DNA of 64,000 bases from Phoronis australis (Eukaryota; Phoronida; Phoronidae), in contig NMRA01000555.1 in NCBI GenBank assembly GCA_002633005.1, forward strand, positions 99,514-163,513, written 5' to 3'. The position numbers and the translations under genes are program-made. Shown here piece after piece: positions 39,501 through 50,117 of the stretch. Position 1 is the stretch's first letter. Each line of letters begins with the position of its first letter. Below the pieces are notes generated by a model. That model was not told the origin of the DNA and did no database searches. It saw only the letters and a program-made list of their open reading frames with translations.

Positions 39501-40592
39501 CACATCCCAGGAGAGACGGAAGATCAAATGGCGGTCTGGATTCCCAGTAAACAAACGCTGTTATGTGGTGACAATTATTATCGAGCATTTCCAAACCTTT
39601 ACGCTATACGAGGCTCCGTCGCAAGAGATCTCATTCACTGGGTAGCGTCTTTAGACAGGATGAGGGCGCTTAATCCGGTTCACCTCGTGCCGGGTCACAC
39701 GGAACCAATAAGCGGACGCCACGGTGTGTATACCATTCTCACCAACTACCGTGACGCCATCCAGTTCATTCACGATCAAACGCTGCGGTACATCAACAAA
39801 GGTTTGACACCGGATGAAATTGTGGAACGTATAAAACTACCTTCCACACTGAAGAACGATGTCCATCTCCGACAGATCTATGGAACAGTTCCGTGGTCGG
39901 TGCGAGGTGTGTTCAGTTCCCATCTCGGGTGGTTCAGCGGACGTCCGGAGGACTTGAATCCGCTATCGTATGAACAGCGTGGTAAGAGGATGGTTGAACT
40001 TCTCGGAAATGCAAAACTACTCATGGCGGCTGAAAAAGCGCTCTTTAACAGGGACCCTCAATGGGCGTTAGAATTGACTTCATTTCTTTTAACCTCGAAC
40101 GACCAAAAAGACAAGCATCAGGCGGGCAACATACGACAGAGAGCAATGAAGGCACTGGCTTCGCAACAGACGAGCGCAACTGGGCGAAATTATTACCTAA
40201 CGTCCATGTTGGAAGAAAGCGGAAAAATCACTATAAAACTACCGGAAAAGGCTAGAATTCACAAAATTAAGACAACGCCAATGAAATACCTCATGAACGT
40301 GTTTCCACGACTGTTTAATGCTGAATCATGCGGTAATATGCGTGAAACGGCCGTGTTTTACTTTTACGATTCCGGTGAGACATATACTCTTAAAATGAGA
40401 AATTCTATTTTGGAAGTGATCGAAGGGAATTCGAAGGATTTTGACTATAAGGTTACAACCAGCGAAGTTACATTTCGAAAAATAATGTCAAAAGAGAGAA
40501 ATTTCATTGTCGCCCTTTTTTGGCGGGAATTGTCCATACAAGGAAATCTATTTACTTTCAGAACGTTCATGGTGGAATGCCTTGACTCCTAG
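36588..40592 (+). CDS. Secreted alkyl sulfatase, MBL fold (SdsA1/BDS1-like), 5' end incomplete
   Basis: Exons seen: 36588-36799, 37639-37845, 38811-39072 and 39481-40592, with GT-AG junctions in consistent phases (0, 0, 1) and stop TAG at 40590. The product is about 597 residues, close to the bacterial family (about 640-660). The first exon encodes a hydrophobic stretch (FIPWVTCWAVLVAASVAG), which suggests a signal peptide or anchor. Exon 2 ends in the zinc-binding motif THSHADH. Exon 4 holds IHIPGETEDQM, GDNYYRAFPNLY and LVPGHTEP, at the places where the family has its second and third metal-ligand segments, then the conserved YIHDQTLR-NKGLTPDEI and LGWF regions. The last 120 residues resemble the SCP2-like C-terminal domain. 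By family knowledge such enzymes hydrolyse primary alkyl sulfate esters; the substrate here is unknown. No in-frame ATG lies before the signal region. The exon begins after an acceptor at 36586-36587 in phase 1, so the start is in an upstream exon I could not identify. Confidence 0.9.
37991..38581. mobile_element. ~590-bp palindromic element in a sulfatase intron
   Basis: Arms of about 290 bases are inverted copies with moderate divergence. Paired pieces include TAGACAGTGACCATCATCTC with GACGGTGATCACTGTCTA, GACCATCGATGTCTT with AAGACATCGACGG, and CCCAAAATCGG with CCGATTTTGGG. The centre is ATGACGTCAT near 38284 with almost no spacer. It lies wholly in the intron between sulfatase exons 2 and 3 of those listed. 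Small ORFs inside it are not considered genes. Confidence 0.75.
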
Positions 40593-40741
40593 ATAGTCAA
40601 GCACTCGAATCCACAATGTACAGCCTCAAACATACACAGTGTTGACGAAATTTGTTTCAACGCTGTTTTCAAAAGCATTGAAGTGCTTTTGAAAAGCACC
40701 ATGAGCGTCACCTAGTGAGCATAGAGTCGCCCATTATCTGT

Positions 40742-40747
40742 AATAAA
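40742..40747 (+). promoter_or_regulatory. Candidate polyadenylation signal of the alkyl sulfatase gene
   Basis: AATAAA lies 150 bases after the sulfatase stop codon and just before a long CTAT/TA microsatellite. Spacing and orientation fit a 3' UTR end; cleavage itself cannot be seen. Confidence 0.5.
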
Positions 40748-40792
40748 TTTTGATGAGTTATTCCGACAGCAATGTCTAAATATCTAACCTAT

Positions 40793-40813
40793 ATCTATCT
40801 ATCTATCTATCTA

Positions 40814-40881
<68 letters not shown>
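40793..40881 (+). repeat. CTAT then TA microsatellite
   Basis: About six CTAT repeats lead into a pure TA run of about 30 dinucleotides, some 200 bases past the sulfatase stop. Confidence 0.95.
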
Positions 40882-40882
<1 letters not shown>

Positions 40883-40889
40883 TGATAAA

Positions 40890-42180
40890 TAATACTGCAT
40901 GTGTATATATGTATATCTTTGTGTGTGAGTGTGTGTGTATGTATGTACATGTGCACATGGACTGTAATTTATTATAATTACGTTATATTATATTACCTGT
41001 ACTTTTGAAACTTCTTCGTTGGCAAATTTTAAAACGGCCTTTCATCAAATAATAAGAAATTATTGTGGTGCTATCAAGTCATTCATATGTATTTATGACG
41101 TCATCAATAAATATATTAGAAATATACTGCATGATTTAGTGGACTGCTTTAGTACTTTTAAAAGAACTTCGGTCGTTGATAACGAAGGTATGCAGCAGCC
41201 AGTCTTAAAGAGGCTTGGAACGCGATAAGCAGACTCAATTGCAATGTTGAAAAGGGTTCTCTGCCACTGAAACAGAATTCATCCTGCTAACCGGGTATTT
41301 TTAGGGTTTGTTTGTAAAGATTTTTAATTTCTGTTGATATCAAAGCATTTTCTTTTATATTCGAGTTCAAAAAACGATCTTTCACACAACTACTCCACTC
41401 TTCATCGATTTTTCTCACACAAGGCAAAGCACGTCTCTTTATTTGGCATGGCAAGACATATAGGTACCACATTTCCCTGATATGGAAAATGTGACCTTTG
41501 ACCTCAAGCTACTGACTGTGAGCGCGTGCGCGCTTTTATCATAAGTGCGAGGGAGATTAGAAACTTTTTGGTAACCACCCGCTTATTTCAAAAACCATTA
41601 ATTTTGTGAATTTTCTGGAAATTTCCTCACAGGTGAAAGTGAATCACTCTGTACTAGACGTCGCCAGATGGTACTCTCGCCAGCAATTGTTTAAAGGCTA
41701 ATTTTACGTGAATCTGCTTTCCATGTCTGTAACAAATTGTACGTGCTTTTCGTGAGTGCGAAGTATCCCCAGGATACTGTCGCCGTGTAACGCACAGGCG
41801 GAAGTGTCCGTGAACAACTTTGACAAGAATACCCGTATCTAAAGTAACACCACAAATGATTTTCTCAGGTGGACCAGTGCACGAGGCACGCTATTGTGAT
41901 TTCGCACTCGAGAAGACCGTTACTATATGATGTTTCAAACATTTTAACACTCTTTGTTTTGTTTATTTGCGGAACGTTGCATCATACATTGTACATGTGC
42001 TTTATTTTCATTAAACCAACTCACTCCTACACAATGAAACATTCATAGGTCCATAAGGAGATGTCATTCGTGTAATTAGTAGATTGCATCTGTAATAATG
42101 AGAATGAAGATCGATTTAATATGTCGTCCTATTATGCAAAGAGTGTGACTATCCGGCTTTCAAAGAACCACCGCGTGAAT
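40890..42180. other. Intergenic, sulfatase to cerebrin gene
   Basis: No ORF, transposon or repeat was recognised beyond the microsatellite. It likely contains upstream regulatory sequence of the cerebrin gene. Confidence 0.4.
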
Positions 42181-42187
42181 CCCTGTA

Positions 42188-42293
42188 GACGTCATGTGAG
42201 CAAATTTAAATATCTTTGACAGTAATCAGCGACGGTATTCACTGAGAAAGACGAAACAACAGAAGAGTGTGAGCACTTTGAGGAGGTTGACAG
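42188..42293 (+). promoter_or_regulatory. Candidate promoter and non-coding first exon of the cerebrin gene
   Basis: A TATA-like TTTAAATA lies at about 42205-42212, with an initiator-like TTCACTG about 35 bases later (A at 42241). The stretch ending AGGTTGACAG is followed by GTAACA at 42294, a usable donor. This would be a short 5' UTR exon spliced over 2.4 kb to the acceptor at 44689. An AGACGTCA sequence (seven of eight bases of a CRE) sits near 42188, about 50 bases upstream of the presumed start. All of this is inferred from motifs and spacing. Confidence 0.35.
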
Positions 42294-44695
42294 GTAACAA
42301 AAACTTTTCATTTTTGTTCAAATCTTTGAATGATTTCGGCAGAGGGTACTGGCTCTCCTTGCGTAAACCAAATGCAGACTACTGCGAACGTTTGAACTCA
42401 GAATACCTAAGTGTCACCTGGATTTGATAAAGTTTTTTGATGAAAACTCTTTTTTTCTTTTGGTAACTTAGGTGTAATTATAGTTTTCAAGCAAGTTGAA
42501 TAAATGACGGAAAAGAGGGAACGGGGCCGTAGGATGAGAGGGTGCACGTAGCTCAACCATACATGTATTTACTGGTGTAATGGCGAAACGGGGTTGACCG
42601 TCATAGGCGTAGGCTTGGAGTAAATGAAAATCGAGAATAAAAAGACGTGAGAGCGAAACAACCACAAAAGAGAATATTCAAGAGTAAATTTGTCAACTAC
42701 CTTTGCTGGGATTATCATTTGGAACATTGGTCAGGACATTTTTGTTTGGGTGCCTACATATTTTGAAGTATACATGTAGATCGTCTAATCACACGTGCAA
42801 AAGTGTTTTTAATCATACCTAGGACAATATGTCATACGTACTGTTTGTTATGCAGGAAAACCCAGATAACTTGATTAACAATTGTATATTCAAAAAACAT
42901 GATTTTCAGAATGCAAAGCCGTCTTCACCCTCTTTGGGAAGGGGCAATGGAGGCCGCATCTGTCGCTCGCATTGTTTTGTTATTATTTTCTCGAAATGTT
43001 GCGTCAAAATAAACTGGGAAACTTACAGGTAGGGGTTATAATGAAGGAAGTTGCTCATTGCGTGTTGTTGAAAGTTACGTGTTTTTCACATTTTGGGAGA
43101 GGTTGCTCGGTAATGGCCTCCGCGGTAAGCCTCCTTCCGTTCTTCATAAGCATGTTTTCTTTTTAAGAGACCACACACGGAGGGGGCACCTAATACAACA
43201 TTGCTTGCCATTGACTTCACCAGATTGTGTGAAATCATACCACTTCTTAATGTAAAGAACGTCAGGTCTCTGAGGGTCAGCAGGTGATGGAATCAATTGT
43301 CACTATTTTCTAGTTTTTAAAGATATGATGGGTTTCTCTAGGCCCCTCATATTATTGGCCACAATTTGTCCGCTTTAAACCTTGCATTGTCAATTAATCA
43401 TAAAGGAAGTAGGGAAATTTCAAACTGGTAGAGAATATCCACCGAAATTGTTCGTGGGAAACCAACCAGCTTTAAATTGTGCGGCCTAAGCAACCACACT
43501 ATCGAAAAAAGTATTAGCGATGGTAATATATTCATTTAACTTTCGATACTTTATTCTAAAGAATTTCAAGAATAACAATTACTTTGAAGATCGTCATTAG
43601 GAATGTTCTTTGAAACTAGCATACGACCACAACAAAGTCAGGGTATTAATGTATTTTTGATGTCCGAGCACCGTATACAAGTATGTTCCTAAAGAAGTAA
43701 GGTGCTCAAAGTACATGTTCTGCAAGTTTTTAGAATATATGTACACATTTAAGTTATGAAGCGCAACAGGCTACCTGTAACACAAACCAGAATTCACGTC
43801 GCCGGATGCTTCATCTGCGAAGCTCTTTTGATTGCCCGTCGAATATCTGCGCGAACTGAAATTGTTAATTATTGATTAAAAAATGTCTGGACCTACCCTT
43901 ATCTCAAACAGCGCGTGATCACGTGCTTTGATTGTAGCACGTGGTGATATCTCACGACGTGTGGCGTTTTCTGTGAGTCGAGATCCTCGTCATCTATTGG
44001 AGGCACGCCTGATTTTGGATTTAGATGCATACATCCAGGAAAATGAGCTAACTCACAAGCAATGTTTGAGAATTAGAAGCAATTATCTAAGAAAACGATG
44101 ACGTTTCGGTCAACTTAGGTGTAAATTAAAATTAGGGATAATCTAGCATGTGACCCACAAAGCACCACAGCGCGCTAGATGACTTTTGCCAATCTGAAAT
44201 AAGCCTCTATTTTGGGGAATCTTGACGTAGACTGGGGTATTTCCACTGGTTCTATATTATTTCCCCCTCACCGTTCACCTTGATAATGAACAGAAAATGA
44301 AGGATTTATCCGCGTACTTCTTCTCTGCAGTCACAATTGTTTTCTGAAGAGAAATAACTTTCTCATTTTTTTGGAAATCAAGATAAACTTTACATTGTTT
44401 GGTATACATGTACTTTTGTATTATGTCACCCCTCAATACAAGTTGTCTTGTGCATTAGAAATTCTTCACTACAGTCTGTTAGGAAGAAGACTTCGGCTTG
44501 AGCCTTGCTGCCACCAAGCTGTTGAGCATATACATGTACACTGCAGAGCAGTCATCCACCATTTAGATTTCAATCATAAACTTGTATGTTTTCCAGTCAT
44601 GATTGTTGCTCTGACTAAATGCATATATATGTGACGTTCACATTGGAAATTAGTGACAGTAAGTTATATACATTCCTTTCCCATTTCAGAAAGAG

Positions 44696-47600
44696 ATGAA
44701 GTGTTTTAAAAGAAATGGTTTCGTTGCTGCATGCAGCTTTCTTCTAACTCTATTTGTTATTGTGAGAGGAGGCCCTGTACCGCAGAGCTACGAGAAGGTG
44801 TTAGCTTCATCTTACGGAAATTTGAGAAAAGTAAGTTTTGCCGATTCAGATACTTTATTCGTCATATCCGTTTAACACGGAGACCTTGAATGACCGAAGT
44901 GAAAATGCATTTAAACGGAACTGCATTATACACATTTGGAAGAGAACAAAAAAATGTCAGCCTCCGCGCCAAGGAGATGAACCATTGGGCCTGACATGAA
45001 ACTGGCACTTTTTATGAAATTCTTAGAACGCTGCTTCGATTTTTGAAACACTTTCAAAATTGGGTCATTCTCTAAAACCCTGCTTTCTTAAAGGGTAGTC
45101 TCCAAAACCTTCGTTTCGTAGTTGTCCGTCTTCAAAACAAAATTCTCAATTAAGCGGGAAAGGAAAAGTCTCATCAAAAGAGCACTGGAAACTACATGTG
45201 TTACCATAAGCAGCTTAAATGCACTGCTTTCAGTCCTAGCATGTTATGGGACCGAGATGTATATTTCAATAACGGGTTTAGAAACCCTCTATTGACATGA
45301 CTAAAGACTATGTCGGTATGGGGATTTACACGGAACTTTTTCTTTCGAAAATTTTGTTGACCGCTTCCTACTTTCGCAATCCTAGGTTTCCAGATCCGAC
45401 TGTCTGGTGTGAAACAGTCGGATTTGTGACGTTTTGTCAGATATTGCCTTTCTGTAAAGAAGTTGGCCTTCGAAACGCCCTACACAGTGAAGTAGAATTC
45501 GAACTGTTCGTATTGGTTGGATAATAATATTCAAACATCCCGATTGGTTGTACATTTATCAGCACTATTCCACAAAGTTTTATTATGACGATATATGATT
45601 GCATTTAGGATCATGCGCCTACATTCGACAATACGTCTATCTTGTGCCTATACGCCAACCAAACGAGTAAAACAATGTTTCAAATTGATGCACTCCATCA
45701 TTTATACGAATCGCTATTCGGCTCTCGCAATGCAAATATTCTTGCCAATGTATGATACTGGCTCGCTCGGTGCGCCTGGCCTTGTGTGCATGTACATGTA
45801 TTTACGGGCTTGCATGTTAGTTTACAAACGGTTGAAATTTGTAGAATTTTGTTAACATCCATTGAAAATTTATAAAAATTGCACCTCGAAAGATCGCCCC
45901 TTCAAAAGAAGATTTTAGAAGGCTTTTAGTGACTTTTTTAAAACATCTGCATGTGACGTCAGACTTTAAACTCCACCGTGCATTTCCACCGAGTAATTTG
46001 TGAATTTTGCGTTTGTGACGATGAAGATTCTACATGTAGGTTTGTTCAGTTAGTGTTATTATTTATGGCGGTTGCTGCTTTTATGCTTTAACGAGGTGAC
46101 ACTGCACATTTATAACAATTAATGGAATATCTTGCATATGGAACTCAGTAATATGCTTAGCGTTCAAAAAGTAGACTGCTTCCGCAATCATGCCATTATT
46201 TTCATCAGCAATTTTGAGAAAAAATCGCTAGAGACTCTCTTTTGGATAATTCTTAATTCAAAGCAGATGTTGGTTTCAATTCAAAATGGAAAACTAAATC
46301 ACTTCAGATGCGAAAAGATCAGATGACACTGCTTAGAAAATGAATCATCAGGTAAACTCGTGCTATTTCACTAAAATTTTTAACGCCCAATTAAGACACG
46401 ATTTTATTATTGCGGGGAGGTGCGCTGTCTGTACTATAACACAGATTAAAAATTGTTGAGCATTTACTTAAACTCTTATTGAAATTTGATCAATTTGGTA
46501 TAATTTTTCAGGCTACTAAGTCTGCAAGTCAAAATATTTATATCCGGATTTGAAATGCCTTTCCTTTCGGTGACATTGGTTATGACATCGTGTTGCTGAG
46601 GAATGTCCTCCGAATTTCCAGAATCCTACGTGCATATCAAAATGGCGACATTAAAAAAGATGTCTATTGTACAGGGTTTGCAACATGCATTTCCAGGGTT
46701 ACAAACCATTCAGCAAAGCTTGGTAACATGGGCATATGTGGCGCGCGCCATAGGGGGCTGAGAGGGCTATAACCCCCACTTATTTCAATGCTACGCCGTC
46801 CGTGCTACTAGGCTGAGTTTCGCTTCTTTTACCTTTTGTTACACCAAAGAATCAAGTCGTCTGACGTAAATTTTAAGAGTAAGGCGCACTTCTGTTTACA
46901 AAGTTCGGTATAGTAGATCTACTATTAAGCTTTATAACGGCGGCTGTCATTACTTTGATGGCAGTATCCACCTCCGCATAGTTTGTTAACCAAATTGTGT
47001 TGGTTTTTCCGACTAGTGTATCCCCACAGGTTTGTAGTACATGTACTTTTTCTGCATGAGAGTGGCCACGTCTGATTTAAAAAGAGACTATTTGAAATAA
47101 GTTTACGCCTATGATTTCTTAGTAATAAGGATTTAACGAGACAGGCAAGGAAATGATTCAGTAGCGTCAGTCCCAGAGAAACGTCATACTTCCTGCGAGC
47201 TTGTTCCAAAACGGAATCATATCACGCTTCGTTAATTTGTTCTTTGAGTGGGATCGTGACGTCGCAAACGCTTCCGCCTTCCGCTTTTGTACATACGCGT
47301 GTGACACACGGGATTCAAGAGTTCACCTTGCAGTAGTCATAATTATCCATATTTTAAAACATTTTCCGTGAATATATTTGAACAGTGAGTGTGTACTCAG
47401 ATACTTAAAAAGGTATTTGTTTTTTTCAAATCCCAGTAGGCTGGTAATTAGCAAAGACAGGGCGGGATGATTTGCTACGATGACCTGGCGCATTTAACTT
47501 AAACCAAACGACATCCGTTTGGAGTACTGTGGCATAACCAACACTAATCGACACTTTGCACCCACGCCTAGACGTCTGTACTTAGGTGCTTGGCTCAAAC

Positions 47601-48797
47601 AGAACCAAAATATTAAATCTTCGAGAAAGAGCGATAAATGAAGTTCCATAACACCAGGGGAATGCCAATTTTCAAGATAAATAATTATCTCCATTACTTA
47701 AAGACGGCTTAATGCAAGACTATTTGCAGTTAAAATTATTCTCAAGACGACTTTCAATTAATGTTAGTTGCCAATGAACACGATATGCTCTCAAGATGTT
47801 ACCGTCATCTTTTTTGTGTTTAATTTCTCGAATTAGCGTCGCGATAGTTGCATGGTTTTGAAGATTTTTGTTATAAGCAGGTGTTTGTTCATTTTTGCCA
47901 AAGAGTAATGTGCATTACATGTAGCGCAGACATTATTGAGAAGGAAGGCAGCGAAATGACATGTTGACATTGGCATTCATATTCTTACGATTTGGGATTG
48001 GTGAGGAAGGGTTCCAAACTACGAACTATTATGAAGCCACAGCTACATGTACATGTACATTTCCTGCCAACAGATGACGCGGATAATGCCTACAGTTGTA
48101 TGCTTGAACTTACTAACAGTAAAACATCCGTACTTCTGTTGGATGAAAATTGAATCGCGACACGTAGTCACCGGGTAACACGACCCACTCAACAGCGAGT
48201 CGGCACGTGGAAACCTGTTGCATTTCGGCTGCAGTGTGTGTGTAACACAGCGCGTGTGAAACACGGACCGATTGGTGCAAAATTTTGTGAAGGATTAAAG
48301 TTGTTCGCCTAAAACTGCATTTACAATCAAAAGCCTACCGCATTTTTCCACGTCGGACTCATGTTGTGTTTAGACCATGAATTACAATGAACGAAATGAT
48401 TAATGATAGAACGTATTTGTAGGGTCTTGTGCTTGGTTTGTTAAAGACAAAGATTCCACGTGCGATATATCTGTACGACACGGATGAGAGAAGGAATTAT
48501 GTACAACAGCCTCGAAGTGCGCCATCTTTTTTAAAAGACTACCCAATCGTAATCTCGGATGGCCACGATATCGACGAGAGTGAATTACAAGCGAACAAAA
48601 TGAACATGGCAAATAATGGTGGAGCGACAACAGATGACGAAACGAACGGGTACAAATATATGGTAAACCGTTTGGACAACTTAGACAGCCTAATACATGA
48701 TCCTGAATATAAACCACAGGGGATGGAAGAGAAGAGAAACGCCGGAACTCGAGATATGATGTACAACCTTCCAGACTTTCATAAAATAGGAAAGTAA
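44696..48797 (+). CDS. Cerebrin / PDF-type neuropeptide precursor
   Basis: Two coding exons, 44696-44830 (45 codons) and 48423-48797 (124 codons plus stop), join in phase 0 at a GTAAGT donor and a TTTGTAG acceptor, giving 169 residues. An acceptor (CCCATTTCAG) ends six bases before the ATG, so a 5' UTR intron precedes it. Residues 1-25 form a signal peptide (core CSFLLTLFVIV). Dibasic sites are R44-K45, R68-R69 and K149-R150. After KR comes NAGTRDMMYNLPDFHKI followed by Gly-Lys and the stop, so a 17-residue C-terminally amidated peptide is predicted. This matches my recollection of Aplysia cerebrin (NGGTADALYNLPDLEKI-amide), with identical length and a shared YNLPD core, and fits the PDF pattern of N-terminal Asn with Leu-Pro at 11-12. 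PDF peptides are secreted by neurons and act through a class B GPCR. The peptide sits at the extreme C-terminus behind a long acidic, Asn-rich spacer. Identification of the peptide is strong; exon 1 and exact processing are inferred. Confidence 0.88.
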
Positions 48798-48939
48798 TGC
48801 TAATTATTATTTCAATTTTGAAAAAGGAAACAAGTTCGCTATTTCAATTTCACACAACATTGCATCTATACATTTATCTCTGTAATAATTTGAAACTGTC
48901 TTCCGATTATATTTGACGCCACATCAAAAACATTTCTGA

Positions 48940-48945
48940 AATAAA
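48940..48945 (+). promoter_or_regulatory. Candidate polyadenylation signal of the cerebrin gene
   Basis: AATAAA occurs 143 bases after the cerebrin stop, on the same strand, in an AT-rich stretch. It would give a short 3' UTR. Confidence 0.5.
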
Positions 48946-49390
48946 AGAAAATAATGAAACTTAACAAAGTGCGTCATTTTATAGGGTGGTGTTCACATGT
49001 GGTTCAGAAAGACGACGCCGAACAAAACTATTATGCATTGTCATTCATAAATGGAGTTATGGCACAGCGAGCTTTCCCCCTTCCAAAATAGCGCTGCCAG
49101 TACTTATTCACGTAGTAAATGCGTTTTCGCGTACATTTCCAACTGTGGACTTCGTAAAAGTTATCTGAGGTTTGGCTGATGCGTTGCGCGTAATTACGTG
49201 GTGCGATGCACAACAGCGACGCCCCTGGAGAAAACTTATCTTTGCAACCACTGACAGGAAGGATAATGAAATGAAGAAAATGTCATTCTTAATTACATGT
49301 AAAAATGACAACGGCAACAACAAAAGTCTTAGAAATAGCTTTTCATACAGTGGAAGCAAAATTGAATTTAATGCAGAATAACAACAAGTA

Positions 49391-49396
49391 TTTATT
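49391..49396 (-). promoter_or_regulatory. Possible polyadenylation signal of the PAL gene
   Basis: TTTATT on the plus strand reads AATAAA on the minus strand, about 720 bases beyond the PAL stop. It is the nearest full hexamer I noticed, so the 3' UTR would be moderately long and would end about 450 bases from the cerebrin poly(A) signal. Confidence 0.25.
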
Positions 49397-50117
49397 CATC
49401 AACATTCCTCACATAAAACAAACAACATAATCAAGGATTCATAATATCACTGGTTCTCTAATAAGCGGCCATAAAATACGAGTTCACGGTCCCGAGTTGA
49501 GCATGCGCAGAGATAGATTCGACATCCACATTGCTCTCTACAATAACCAGAAACTGAAATCCAGCTTTCTCTTTAAATGCGTAGCAACTGTCGAAAATAT
49601 TGCATGATAATAGATTCACGCCAACGTTACTTGAATTCTGTGGTAATGCTTAGGCGCAATTTAACTTTCAGATTATTCATGGATTTACTTTTTGTCCCGT
49701 CTTTCGACTTCATTGGTTAGCCGATGCAGGGTTAATGGGTAATAGTAAAAATTTCCCATTGTATTTTCCATTTTAATGTTATTCAATTCAATTGAAATAA
49801 TTCATAGGCTTGCTTTTGATAGATAGCAAACCAACAACCCGAATACTATTCCTAGAGCTGAATCTGTGAAAATTTTGGGTGACCTTCAATATTACTGGTA
49901 CCATTGTAAATTTTGCGCTCCAAAATAGAGCGTACATGGTTGTCAGACAATACGAGTTTGTGGTAACTCTGAATAGTTTTGAAATTGCGTAATATCGGTG
50001 TTATCAGGTCTTACTCTCCAGTCCACTGGTGGTGCGCGTTTTTGTTGTTTTCATTACGTAAATAAGTATTCAAGACCATCGGGAAGAAATCGTGAACTCG
50101 TGTGTTCGTTGTTGTAT

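Noticed and set aside
40793-40881. TA run as a regulatory element
   Set aside because: A simple microsatellite is sufficient explanation.
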